This document shows positions 9,002-17,074 of a DNA stretch of 64,000 nt, one piece after another. Location of the stretch: the NCBI RefSeq assembly GCF_039523415.1, contig NZ_BAAAFG010000012.1:124001-188000 (forward strand), given 5' to 3'. Under the pieces are notes generated by a model. That model worked only from the letters and a program-made list of their open reading frames with translations, was not told where the DNA came from and ran no database searches. The first letter of the stretch is position 1, and the number at the start of each line of letters is the position of its first letter. The position numbers were made by a program, and so were the translations under genes. Source of the stretch: Gangjinia marincola (GTDB lineage: Bacteria; Bacteroidota; Bacteroidia; Flavobacteriales; Flavobacteriaceae).

Positions 9002-9781
9002 CTAGTTGGACTTCCACCATAAGCTGGTTTTATTAATCTGTAAACGTTCACCGCGCTTTCTTTTATACAAAATGGTTAGTAATAAAATAAGAACGATGGT
9101 GACGAGTCTAAATACATTGGCATAAACTCCGCCGAGTGCGTTCTCACTCACATCAAAAAGCTCCCAAGATAAGTTCATCATCATATGGATGAAAACAGGG
9201 ATCCAAATATTATACGTCCATTCTAGATATAACCAAGAAAAAATAATAGCTCCTATAAAAGTTATAAGAAATATACCTAAGAGCTCCATGGGTTCAGTAC
9301 TTTGATACAGGTGCAAGAGACCAAAATAAAGTGCACCAAAGAATACTGCGGGTATAAAACCAAGTCTGGTATATTTATACAGAAGACCAAATAAAAATCC
9401 TCGAAAAAATAGTTCTTCAAAAAATCCTGCTGAAACCACTCTGATCAATACGCCATCAAGAGAAAGGTCTGTATTGATTTGGTAAAAAATAGCAAAACCC
9501 ATAAACATGGGTAGCGTACAAACGGCACTAAACAGTAACCCTTGTAGGACAGACTTGTCTAGTCCTAATCCGGCGACTATAGAGCTGGACATCGCGATAA
9601 AATAAGTTCCGATGTATAATGGAATTCCTGAAATAGCATACGTGAGAATATGACTTATTCCCAATTGGTTGAGGTAGCTATCGATTTGAGTCCTTAAATC
9701 TTTGAAGTAAAACGCATCAAGAACATAATAGATTGCAAAGAAGAAAACGACAAATCCTAGGGTTCTAACGAATGGTTTCAT
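9002..9781 (-). CDS. CPBP family intramembrane glutamic protease
   Basis: A 259-residue polytopic membrane protein of the CPBP (CAAX protease and bacteriocin-processing) family, related to eukaryotic Rce1. The family motifs are present in order: EELFFRG (EExxxR), a His-containing GLLHLYQ segment, and HMMMN near the C-terminus. These motifs place it among likely active members. The substrate is unknown. A second CPBP gene lies at 19775-20515. It has no obvious operon partners; the AraC gene follows about 100 bp downstream in the same direction. Confidence 0.82.
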   Translation of the reverse strand: MKPFVRTLGFVVFFFAIYYVLDAFYFKDLRTQIDSYLNQLGISHILTYAISGIPLYIGTYFIAMSSSIVAGLGLDKSVLQGLLFSAVCTLPMFMGFAIFYQINTDLSLDGVLIRVVSAGFFEELFFRGFLFGLLYKYTRLGFIPAVFFGALYFGLLHLYQSTEPMELLGIFLITFIGAIIFSWLYLEWTYNIWIPVFIHMMMNLSWELFDVSENALGGVYANVFRLVTIVLILLLTILYKRKRGERLQINKTSLWWKSN

Positions 9782-10010
9782 AAGATAAGTAAAGCTTGGT
9801 TACTATCTTAATAGACGTTCATTGTTTAAAAAAGGTTGCCCGGACTAAATTTTTTCAAAAAAGGTCATCATATTCGCAGATGTGCTGGAAAATTAAAGAA
9901 GCTGTATCAAAACCATTAAAATACTATTTATTGTCACTCCCGAAGCTTGGGGAGAGCCTGCTTGCCGCAAAGCAGGATTGTCGAAATGGGCTAATTTGCA
10001 ATAAATTGAA

Positions 10011-10029
10011 AACTTCGATAGGCTCAGTT
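10011..10029 (-). repeat. Hairpin repeat copy 3 (AACT/AGTT ends)
   Basis: AACTTCGATAGGCTCAGTT. The core is a variant of the CTGAGCGCAGTCGAAG family and the ends AACT/AGTT pair. It lies in the 298-bp gap 9782-10079 beside GC-richer degenerate sequence (CGAAGCTTGGGGAG, GCCTGCTTGCC); no gene is credible in that gap. Confidence 0.6.
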
Positions 10030-10079
10030 TGATAACTCTTTAGATTTGGATACATCTTCTTTTTCATGTTTAGATTATC

Positions 10080-10910
10080 TTATTTTCTAAGAAATTCCAA
10101 CAAAATTTTATTCAGCTCATCTTTATGCGTCACATTTAACCCATGCGGTGCATTGTTGATGATTTCAAATCGGTTATTAGCGATTCCTTCTGCGGCTTGT
10201 TTTCCTGCCGTTTCTATGGGAACGATGTGATCTGCGTCTCCGTGGACAATCAACGTTGGCACCGTCACATTTTGAAGCTCCGCTCTAAAGTCGGTATCAG
10301 CCCAAGCTTCGGCAGCTTTTAGAGTTGCCCGTGGTGAGGCATTGCTGGCAATCGACCAGTCATAGTGCAATTGCTGCTCACTCATCCGATCTTTAAGATC
10401 CTCATAATTATAGAAGTTGCGATTAAAATCGTGTAAAAAGCCAACCCGATTTGTTTTTACCGCTTCCATAATGCCGTCAATATCTTCTTGTGGCACTCCG
10501 TTTGGATTATCATCTTTTTTCTTTACCAGCGGAATGATTGAACTGATTAAGGCAGCCTTGGCAAGTTTGTCTGTTCCATAATCCGTCATATAACGCACCA
10601 CTTCGCCGCCACCCATAGAAAAACCGACAATGATCGCCTGATCTAATCCTAGCTGAGTAATGATCTCATTGAGATCAGCTGCCAGGCTGGAGTAGTCGTA
10701 TCCATTCCAAGGTGCTGAAGATCGTCCGAAACCTCTGCGATCGTAAGCGATACATCGAAAGCCTGCGTCAACAATTTGCGGTACCTGACCTTCCCAGGCT
10801 TTGGCGCTTAGTGGCCAACCGTGAATTAGGATTACTGGTTGTCCGCTACCGTAATCTTCGTAGTAAATAGAAACTTCTTCTTTTCCATTGGTATTTATTA
10901 AATAGGGCAT
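10080..10910 (-). CDS. Alpha/beta hydrolase, cofactor-free haloperoxidase/perhydrolase type
   Basis: 276 residues of the compact alpha/beta hydrolase fold. The oxyanion segment HGWPLS begins at residue 30, the nucleophile elbow is GFSMGGG with Ser98, the acid lies in HGDADHIVP, and the His in APHGLNVTH. This arrangement and length match the non-heme chloroperoxidase group, whose members are esterases with perhydrolase side activity. No signal peptide is present, so it acts in the cytoplasm. It is a single gene; the natural substrate cannot be told from sequence. Confidence 0.82.
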   Translation of the reverse strand: MPYLINTNGKEEVSIYYEDYGSGQPVILIHGWPLSAKAWEGQVPQIVDAGFRCIAYDRRGFGRSSAPWNGYDYSSLAADLNEIITQLGLDQAIIVGFSMGGGEVVRYMTDYGTDKLAKAALISSIIPLVKKKDDNPNGVPQEDIDGIMEAVKTNRVGFLHDFNRNFYNYEDLKDRMSEQQLHYDWSIASNASPRATLKAAEAWADTDFRAELQNVTVPTLIVHGDADHIVPIETAGKQAAEGIANNRFEIINNAPHGLNVTHKDELNKILLEFLRK

Positions 10911-11065
10911 ATAGAAAGTATTTTAGATTTTTTTAAAAATACGGGAAACAGAAAACTAGGATGTTCTAGAAATCTTAAAATAATCCATTTAAAAGTTAAG
11001 ATTTTTATTTCTATAAGGTATTTCAAAATAAGGACTATAGAGAGAGCTGTTTTAAGGCCATGATT

Positions 11066-12376
11066 TTACTTTTCGTAATTTTCTCTATAAAATGTTTTTC
11101 CATCTTTCATTGTAAACTTAATCTCACTGATATTCGTTATACGTTCTACGGGATTTTTTGTTAATATAACAAGATCAGCCACTTTCCCTATTTCAATAGT
11201 ACCGTGGGATTTTTCTATCCCAATTGCTTTAGCGCCATTTAATGTTGCTGCAATGAGTACTTCTTCTGTGCTAAGAATACCGTCTTGAACCAAACGTTCA
11301 ATTTGTGTAAATACCGCGGGAAAGGGTTCTTCCAATCTATTGAAATAATCTGTTCCGGTAGAAAATACAACTCCGGCTTTACTGGCTGTAAGCGCCACAT
11401 CTTTGTACATTTTTTGAATGGTTGGATTAGGAACTACATACGTCAAATCCCAAATTACATTTCTTTCGCGCATTGCTTCAAATAATAAATTCAACTCATT
11501 ACTAGAAGAATCAATAACGCTCATGTCTTCTGGAAAAGTTGCAGATCGCGCATCTTTGAAATCAGTATGAGTAAACGGAATTTTTTTTGATGGATCAACA
11601 TCATTGTCTTGCCAAAAGGCTCCCCATACATGAGATACTACATCCACTCCAGCTTTTACGACCTCGATGGGTCGATCAGGAAATACGGTGAGATGTGCCC
11701 AAGATTGTATTCCTTTTTTATGAGCTTCGTCCGTAATAGCCTTTATTAAGTCGGACTTTATTCCGGCGTAAAATTTCACTCCGCTGACATCACTTGCGAT
11801 GGCTTTAGCAATTTCTTTTTCGATATTCATGCCTGTTTTGGCTTCGATAATATAACCTGCATTCTCAATGCCAATACCTTGGGTCACCCTTTTCAATCGC
11901 AAGTCCTTTGCGATCATATCACTACTACCAACTGTAGCAGAATAATAGATCGTGGGTCCGGCTTGTTCTCCCGATTTAATGCGTTTATTTTCAACGGCAA
12001 GTGCTCTAGCATCACCGCCCATGTCTCTTACAGCAGTCACCCCACTATAAATCCATTTTTTTAACTCTTTCCTTGCTGCTTCTGGAGATTTGGAAAGGCC
12101 TTTCATACCCAAATGTACGTGAGTGTCTATGAGACCGGGAATAATGTAATGACCCTTCAAATCTAATCTTTCATATGAATCTGGTATGCTCTTAGAGCCA
12201 GCTTCGAATAGATCCTTAATTAATCCGTTTTCTACAAGAATCGTTTTATTCTGCCAATCCTTACTCTTAGTATCAAATACTTGAGCGCCTAGCAAAGCGT
12301 AAGAATTATTCTTTTGAGCAGATAGAACCAATGTTGAAAGAGCTACGGTAAAGAAAAGGATAAGATGACGTCTCAT
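11066..12376 (-). CDS. Secreted amidohydrolase (imidazolonepropionase-like)
   Basis: 436 residues with a signal peptide (about 1-20). TIM-barrel amidohydrolase: the beta-1 metal motif HVH is in IDTHVHLGM, a likely bridging Lys in GVKFYAG, His ligands in SWAHLTVF and VSHVWGAF, and the late Asp in STGTDYF. The C-terminal beta strands (VADLVIL, VERITNISEI) complete the small composite domain. Relatives hydrolyse dipeptides or cyclic amides outside the cytoplasm; the exact substrate is unknown. Monocistronic, with 155 bp to the hydrolase gene downstream. Confidence 0.8.
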   Translation of the reverse strand: MRRHLILFFTVALSTLVLSAQKNNSYALLGAQVFDTKSKDWQNKTILVENGLIKDLFEAGSKSIPDSYERLDLKGHYIIPGLIDTHVHLGMKGLSKSPEAARKELKKWIYSGVTAVRDMGGDARALAVENKRIKSGEQAGPTIYYSATVGSSDMIAKDLRLKRVTQGIGIENAGYIIEAKTGMNIEKEIAKAIASDVSGVKFYAGIKSDLIKAITDEAHKKGIQSWAHLTVFPDRPIEVVKAGVDVVSHVWGAFWQDNDVDPSKKIPFTHTDFKDARSATFPEDMSVIDSSSNELNLLFEAMRERNVIWDLTYVVPNPTIQKMYKDVALTASKAGVVFSTGTDYFNRLEEPFPAVFTQIERLVQDGILSTEEVLIAATLNGAKAIGIEKSHGTIEIGKVADLVILTKNPVERITNISEIKFTMKDGKTFYRENYEK

Positions 12377-12604
12377 GGTAGAAATTTTATGGTATTATCA
12401 CGTAAAGATAATGATTTACAAAAAACTCGTGAATTGGATTACTTTGCAAGATCTTGAGGTTTAATCAGTTACTTAGGTTTGATTGGGTTATGCCTATAAC
12501 AATATTTCACTGCCGTATATAGCTTTTCTTACATAACAAGTTAGGTTTTGGTCCTTCGTTACTAAAAATTGCATTAGGGATTGCAGCGGCATCCTTAGGG
12601 GGGG

Positions 12605-12623
12605 GACTAAGCTTGTCGAAGTC
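12605..12623 (+). repeat. Hairpin repeat copy 4 (GACT/AGTC ends)
   Basis: GACTAAGCTTGTCGAAGTC. The core AAGCTTGTCGAAG is a variant of the family and the ends GACT/AGTC pair. Confidence 0.6.
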
Positions 12624-12675
12624 ACTCTCCTAAGATATAGCGTACCCGCCTTGCCGTCGAGGCAGGAAGCCCGAC

Positions 12676-12699
12676 CCTCCCCAACACGTTGGGGAGGGA
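12676..12699. repeat. Long perfect inverted repeat
   Basis: An 11-nt arm CCCTCCCCAAC and its exact complement GTTGGGGAGGG are separated by only 2 nt. No T-run follows, so it does not look like an intrinsic terminator. It is probably part of the dispersed intergenic repeats. Confidence 0.6.
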
Positions 12700-12743
12700 A
12701 ATGCCCAAGAAAAAATAGAGTGGTCCATTGCGAACAATTCAAA

Positions 12744-12780
12744 GGATTCCTTGTCGCTTCGCTCTATCGGAATGACATCC
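12744..12780 (+). repeat. Intergenic repeat, GGATTCC...GGAATGAC variant
   Basis: GGATTCCTTGTCGCTTCGCT followed by CTATCGGAATGACATCC. The ends GGATTCC and GGAATGA are near-complementary. It resembles the repeats at 4218-4254 and 15023-15062. Confidence 0.5.
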
Positions 12781-12856
12781 TGTCATATTTTTTGTGCTGG
12801 CATACTACTTGACTTATAGAGGGAAAAAGAAATCAACATAAACCTAAATAGATATC

Positions 12857-14770
12857 ATGAGTAAAATAATAGGAATAGATTTAGGGACAACCAATTCGTG
12901 CGTTTCCGTAATGGAAGGTAACGATCCGGTTGTAATCCCTAATGCAGAAGGAAAACGAACTACCCCATCTGTCATTGCATTTGTAGATGGAGGCGAAATT
13001 AAAGTAGGTGACCCGGCAAAACGTCAGGCGGTTACCAACCCCACCAAAACCATATCGTCCATTAAACGATTTATGGGGAACAAATATTCTGAGTCTCAAA
13101 AAGAGGCAGAACGTGCTGCATATAAAGTAGTAAAGGGTGATAACGACACGCCACGTGTGGATATTGATGGTAGAATGTATAGTCCGCAAGAATTATCTGC
13201 GATGATTCTTCAAAAAATGAAGAAAACAGCTGAGGATTACTTAGGGCAAGATGTAACTCGTGCGGTAATTACCGTACCGGCTTACTTTAACGATGCACAG
13301 CGTCAGGCGACGAAAGAAGCCGGTGAGATTGCAGGTCTTAAAGTAGAGCGAATCATCAATGAGCCTACCGCAGCATCTTTAGCCTACGGACTGGATAAAA
13401 AAGGACAGGATCAAAAAATTGTTGTTTTTGACTTTGGTGGTGGAACACATGATGTGTCTATCCTAGAGTTGGGTGACGGTGTATTTGAGGTACTGGCGAC
13501 CGATGGTGATACACACCTTGGTGGTGATGACGTAGATCAAAAGATCATCAACTGGTTAGCAGATGAGTTTCAAAAAGAAGAAGACATGGACCTGCGTAAG
13601 GATCCCATGGCACTACAGCGTTTAAAAGAAGCGGCAGAAAAGGCAAAGATTGAGTTATCCTCTAGTGGACAGACTGAAATCAACTTACCTTATGTTACTG
13701 CCACTGCCAGCGGACCAAAGCACTTGGTAAGAACCTTGACCAAAGCAAAGTTTGAGCAATTAATTGATGACTTAGTCAAAAGAACCATTGAGCCGTGTAA
13801 AGCAGCGTTAAAAGCAGCCGGATTATCAACAGGAGACATCGATGAGATCATCTTAGTAGGTGGATCAACGCGTATCCCTGCGGTACAAGAAGCGGTGAAG
13901 AATTTCTTTGGGAAAGCGCCAAGTAAAGGAGTTAATCCAGATGAAGTTGTTGCCGTAGGTGCAGCGATTCAAGGTGGGGTATTGACAGGAGATGTAAAAG
14001 ACGTTCTTTTATTAGATGTTACTCCGCTATCCCTAGGAATTGAAACCATGGGTGGTGTGATGACCAAGTTGATCGAAGCTAACACAACGATCCCAACTAA
14101 GAAGTCACAAGTATTCTCTACGGCAGCAGATAATCAACCTAGTGTTGAGATCCATGTGCTACAGGGAGAGCGTCCAATGGCAGCCGATAATAAGACGATA
14201 GGTAGATTCCACTTAGATGGGATTCCGCCAGCACAACGCGGAGTGCCGCAAATCGAGGTGACATTTGATATTGATGCCAATGGTATCATCAACGTTTCGG
14301 CGAAGGATAAAGGAACCAATAAAGAGCAGAACATTAGAATTGAAGCTTCTTCTGGCTTAACCGAAGAAGAAATCGAGAAAATGAAGAAGGAAGCTGAGGC
14401 AAATGCTGAAGCTGATAAGGCCGCAAAAGAAACCGCAGATAAGCTTAATGAAGCTGATGCGATGATTTTCCAAACAGAAAAGCAATTAGCTGAATTTGGC
14501 GACAAGTTATCTGAAGATAAGAAAAAGCCGATTGAAAATGCCTTAGCAGAGCTGAAAACTGCACACGAGTCGAAAGACTTAGCGGCAATTACAGCAGCTT
14601 TAGAGAAAATCAACGAAGCTTGGAAGGTAGCCAGCGAAGAGATGTATAAAGCGCAAGCAGAAGCTCAAGGCGGAGCGCCGGAAGGTGCCGCTGATGCCGG
14701 TGCAGATCAAGCCAGCGGATCCAATGAAGGAAGCGACGTTGAAGACGTAGACTTCGAAGAGGTCAAGTAG
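12857..14770 (+). CDS. dnaK: Molecular chaperone DnaK (Hsp70)
   Basis: 637 residues, full length. The ATPase domain starts GIDLGTTNSCVSV and contains VFDFGGGTHDVSIL and VGGSTRIPAVQ. The substrate domain begins near residue 390 (LLLDVTPLSLGIETMGG), and the lid and disordered tail end in the conserved DVEDVDFEEVK. It folds client proteins with DnaJ and GrpE, neither of which is adjacent. Start ATG at 12857. Oddity: a second, synonymous copy of the codons for (V/I)DFEEVK-stop lies 23 bp after the stop codon, beyond a hairpin repeat, suggesting that the 3' end was replaced by recombination. Confidence 0.97.
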   Translation: MSKIIGIDLGTTNSCVSVMEGNDPVVIPNAEGKRTTPSVIAFVDGGEIKVGDPAKRQAVTNPTKTISSIKRFMGNKYSESQKEAERAAYKVVKGDNDTPRVDIDGRMYSPQELSAMILQKMKKTAEDYLGQDVTRAVITVPAYFNDAQRQATKEAGEIAGLKVERIINEPTAASLAYGLDKKGQDQKIVVFDFGGGTHDVSILELGDGVFEVLATDGDTHLGGDDVDQKIINWLADEFQKEEDMDLRKDPMALQRLKEAAEKAKIELSSSGQTEINLPYVTATASGPKHLVRTLTKAKFEQLIDDLVKRTIEPCKAALKAAGLSTGDIDEIILVGGSTRIPAVQEAVKNFFGKAPSKGVNPDEVVAVGAAIQGGVLTGDVKDVLLLDVTPLSLGIETMGGVMTKLIEANTTIPTKKSQVFSTAADNQPSVEIHVLQGERPMAADNKTIGRFHLDGIPPAQRGVPQIEVTFDIDANGIINVSAKDKGTNKEQNIRIEASSGLTEEEIEKMKKEAEANAEADKAAKETADKLNEADAMIFQTEKQLAEFGDKLSEDKKKPIENALAELKTAHESKDLAAITAALEKINEAWKVASEEMYKAQAEAQGGAPEGAADAGADQASGSNEGSDVEDVDFEEVK

Positions 14771-14774
14771 CCTG

Positions 14775-14794
14775 TGCTGAGCGGAGTCGAAGCA
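14775..14794 (+). repeat. Hairpin repeat copy 5, between two dnaK 3' ends
   Basis: TGCTGAGCGGAGTCGAAGCA, ends TGCT/AGCA paired. It starts 5 bp after the dnaK stop codon and abuts the vestigial second dnaK end. Confidence 0.65.
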
Positions 14795-14817
14795 TAGATT
14801 TTGAGGAAGTTAAATAA
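14794..14817 (+). pseudogene. Vestigial dnaK 3' end (IDFEEVK-stop)
   Basis: The 24 bases ATAGATTTTGAGG... to 14817 encode I-D-F-E-E-V-K-stop, the same peptide as the true DnaK terminus V-D-F-E-E-V-K-stop at 14747-14770. Every third base from the D codon through the stop differs (GAC/GAT, TTC/TTT, GAA/GAG, GAG/GAA, GTC/GTT, AAG/AAA, TAG/TAA). It is out of frame with dnaK and untranslated as far as can be seen. It looks like the remnant of an older 3' end. Confidence 0.7.
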
Positions 14818-14912
14818 AATAAAGTGAATACAAGCGCTTGCGCGATGTATGAACGATAATTTTATTAATCCCAAAGAGCAAAGCGATTTCGGGATCTCAT
14901 AAAAATAGTTTG

Positions 14913-14944
14913 AAAGCCCATTCTGAAAAGGATGGGCTTTTTTT
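14913..14944 (+). terminator. Rho-independent terminator
   Basis: Stem AAAGCCCAT(T)C / G-ATGGGCTTT with a short A-rich loop, followed by a run of T. It lies about 140 bp after dnaK and probably ends that transcript. Confidence 0.75.
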
Positions 14945-14960
14945 GAACACCCTCACCCAA

Positions 14961-14990
14961 CCCTCTCCCTCAATGGAGAGGGCTTTTTTT
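14961..14990 (+). terminator. Second Rho-independent terminator
   Basis: Perfect 8-bp stem CCCTCTCC / GGAGAGGG, loop CTCAAT, then CTTTTTTT. It follows the first terminator by 16 bp, forming a tandem pair. Confidence 0.7.
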
Positions 14991-15022
14991 CGAACGGAGA
15001 GAAAAATCTGTTTAAATTGAAT

Positions 15023-15062
15023 AAGATTTCTCACGCGTCGCTGCGCTGTGGTTCGAAATGAC
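15023..15062 (+). repeat. Intergenic repeat, AAGATTTCTCACGC...TTCGAAATGAC family
   Basis: AAGATTTCTCACGC, a variable GC-rich middle, then GGTTCGAAATGAC. It is the plus-strand counterpart of 4218-4254. Confidence 0.55.
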
Positions 15063-15080
15063 TGATCAGGCTTTTTTTGT

Positions 15081-15172
15081 CATTCCCGCGTCCGCGTGTC
15101 GCCGAAGCTTCTTGGCCTTCGTAGCTGTGCTGCTATGGCGAAGGAGGCTAGCGGAGGAGCAACGCGGGAATC
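15081..15172. repeat. GC-rich nested inverted-repeat element
   Basis: About 90 bp bounded by ATTCCCGCG at 15082-15090 and its inverse CGCGGGAAT at 15163-15171. Inside, CCTTCGTAGC (15116-15125) faces GCTATGGCGAAGG, giving an inner stem. It is much more GC-rich than its surroundings. It has no coding content and resembles a small non-autonomous palindromic element. Confidence 0.55.
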
Positions 15173-15236
15173 TTTTTCAACGTAATCCGATGTAATTTTA
15201 TAGTGTTGGAATAGATTACAAGGACAAAACAGCTCA

Positions 15237-15539
15237 TTACGCATGTGTTGTTTTTCTTCTAAAAACAAACTTTAAAATCGCCAAAATCAACTGCACACCA
15301 AGACACAACGGACCTAGAATGATATACGCCCACAGGATAGCCCCGGGACCATTCTCGTTAAACATATTGCCATCTGGGCGGGTATTGATATATGCATAGA
15401 GAATAGGAAGGACAAAAAGGATTGCATTCAGTACTAAAAGGATATTCAAAATCAGTCCGCGTGTTTTGGAATCGTCTTTTAAGAATAATAAGCCGATGCT
15501 TGAGAGTGGAAGAAGCATTATTACAAAGAGTAAGCCCAT
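15237..15539 (-). CDS. Small membrane protein of unknown function
   Basis: 100 residues with three hydrophobic segments (about residues 2-20, 29-49 and 67-90) and a basic tail (RRKTTHA). No family is recognised. The reading frame is clean, codon use looks like its neighbours, and it lies 61 bp downstream of the aldehyde dehydrogenase gene in the same direction, so the two may share a transcript. Confidence 0.6.
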   Translation of the reverse strand: MGLLFVIMLLPLSSIGLLFLKDDSKTRGLILNILLVLNAILFVLPILYAYINTRPDGNMFNENGPGAILWAYIILGPLCLGVQLILAILKFVFRRKTTHA

Positions 15540-15600
15540 TAAGAATCAGCTGAAGATGTAGCTGCCAATATAGTTCAATTCTTTAAATCCTATTGAGAGG

Positions 15601-16980
15601 CTAAAACCACTTTAAGGATTTCCTAATCAGCTTTAATTTTTTAGCAGAATAAGGTGCATAGCGCACCGGGATATCTAACCAAGTACCGCGTTTGGTGATG
15701 GCTTTTTTATGAGAGAAGGTGTCAAAGGTACGTTTGCCATGGTAGGCTCCGTAGCCGCTGTTTCCCACTCCGCCAAAGGGTAATTTTTTATTGGTAAAAT
15801 GAACAATGGTATCGTTAACGGTTCCACCACCGAAGGAATAGCGGGTGATCATTTCTTCTGCAAAAGCAGCATCTTCTGAAAAGACATACAAGGAAAGTGG
15901 TTTTCCGTAGGAATTAATGAGTTCATCCAGATCTTCGGTAGTTGAATAGCTTAAGATAGGTAAAATGGGTCCAAAGATTTCATCTTCCATCACGGCGCTA
16001 TCCCGTTTAGGCTCATCTAACAGGGTGGGAGCGATGTAGTGATCGTTGGCATTGCTTTGTCCGCCAAAAAGAACCGTTTCTCCCTCAATGAGTTCCTGCA
16101 TGCGCTCAAAATGCTTAGCGCTAATCATGCGGGCGTAATCGTTAGAAGCTTCGGGTGTGTTGCCATAGGCTTCTTCGATCTCTTTTTTCATGGCTGCAAT
16201 AAACTTCTCCTTGACCGATTGTTCTACCAAGATATAATCTGGTGCGATACAGGTTTGACCTGCATTAAGAAATTTTCCCCAGGTGATGCGCTTTGCTGCC
16301 AATTCTATTTTAGCAGAAGCATCAATAATGCACGGATTTTTCCCGCCTAACTCTAAAGTACAAGGCGTAAGGTGAGGTGCGGCAGCTTTCGCTACTATAC
16401 GACCTACATTGACGCTCCCGGTAAAGAAAATATAATCCCATTCAAGGTCTAGTAATGCTTTAGACTCTTCCACACCACCTTGTACTACTTTGGCATGAGC
16501 AGGATCAAACACTTCTGTAATAAGTTCTTCTAATAGCTGGGAGGTGGCAGCGGAGTATTCACTGGGTTTTAATACCACGGTGTTACCTGCTGCGATGGCT
16601 CCGATAAGCGGGCCCATGGCGAGTTGATAGGGATAGTTCCACGGTGAGATGATGAGCGTAACTCCGTAAGGTTCTGAGTATAAATAATCAGTCGAAGGAA
16701 AATTAATAAACGCCGACGATACTTTTTTAGGCCTCGCCCATTGAGTAAGTTTCTTAATCGTAAGATCTAGTTCATTGAGGGTATAGGCGGTTTCTGTAAT
16801 CACGCCTTCAAACTCAGGTTTTTTAAAATCGGCATAGAGTGCCGCGGTGATGTCCTTTTCTCTGGCGACTAAAACTTCGCGTAATTTCTTTAGTATCTCT
16901 AACCGAAATTCTACCGGGATGGTATGTTTATCCTTAAAATAAGTGCGTTGTTTTTGGAGGAGTGAGGTGAAATCAGGCAT
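15601..16980 (-). CDS. Aldehyde dehydrogenase family protein
   Basis: 459 residues, the length of class 3-type (short) NAD(P)-dependent aldehyde dehydrogenases that oxidise aliphatic or aromatic aldehydes. Visible motifs are IISPWNYPYQL (substrate/cofactor entry), FFTGSVNVGR (nucleotide binding), the general base Glu in LELGGKNP, and the catalytic Cys in NAGQTCIAPDY. There is no signal peptide. Class 3 enzymes of this length commonly act on fatty or membrane-derived aldehydes; the substrate here is not fixed by sequence. Confidence 0.9.
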   Translation of the reverse strand: MPDFTSLLQKQRTYFKDKHTIPVEFRLEILKKLREVLVAREKDITAALYADFKKPEFEGVITETAYTLNELDLTIKKLTQWARPKKVSSAFINFPSTDYLYSEPYGVTLIISPWNYPYQLAMGPLIGAIAAGNTVVLKPSEYSAATSQLLEELITEVFDPAHAKVVQGGVEESKALLDLEWDYIFFTGSVNVGRIVAKAAAPHLTPCTLELGGKNPCIIDASAKIELAAKRITWGKFLNAGQTCIAPDYILVEQSVKEKFIAAMKKEIEEAYGNTPEASNDYARMISAKHFERMQELIEGETVLFGGQSNANDHYIAPTLLDEPKRDSAVMEDEIFGPILPILSYSTTEDLDELINSYGKPLSLYVFSEDAAFAEEMITRYSFGGGTVNDTIVHFTNKKLPFGGVGNSGYGAYHGKRTFDTFSHKKAITKRGTWLDIPVRYAPYSAKKLKLIRKSLKWF

Positions 16981-17074
16981 GTCAAACGAATTTGTGGACT
17001 AAGGTAAGCAAAGCCAAGTGTTGTATGTTCTATAGTGCGTTAATCTATCGCTAAAATGATGTGATCAGCCAGAG

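Larger units (their letters stand above)
12377..12856. other. Intergenic region upstream of dnaK with several repeats
   Basis: 480 bp without a convincing gene; the 82-codon minus frame over 12494-12742 covers repeat sequence and has no recognisable content. It contains hairpin repeat copy 4 (12605-12623), a GC-rich stretch around 12645-12670 (GCCTTGCCGTCGAGGCAGG), a long palindrome at 12676-12699 and a GGATTCC...GGAATGAC repeat at 12744-12780. The dnaK promoter should lie in the last 80 bp; no clear TAnnTTTG box is seen there. Confidence 0.6.

Noticed and set aside
9796..10032. 78-codon plus-strand frame
   Set aside because: It covers GC-richer repeat DNA between genes, with no family resemblance.
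12494..12742. 82-codon minus-strand frame
   Set aside because: It lies across the palindromes and hairpin repeat upstream of dnaK; the frame is a by-product of the repeats.
14134..14613. 159-codon minus-strand frame inside dnaK
   Set aside because: It is the antisense of the DnaK substrate-binding region and lid; long only because of codon bias.
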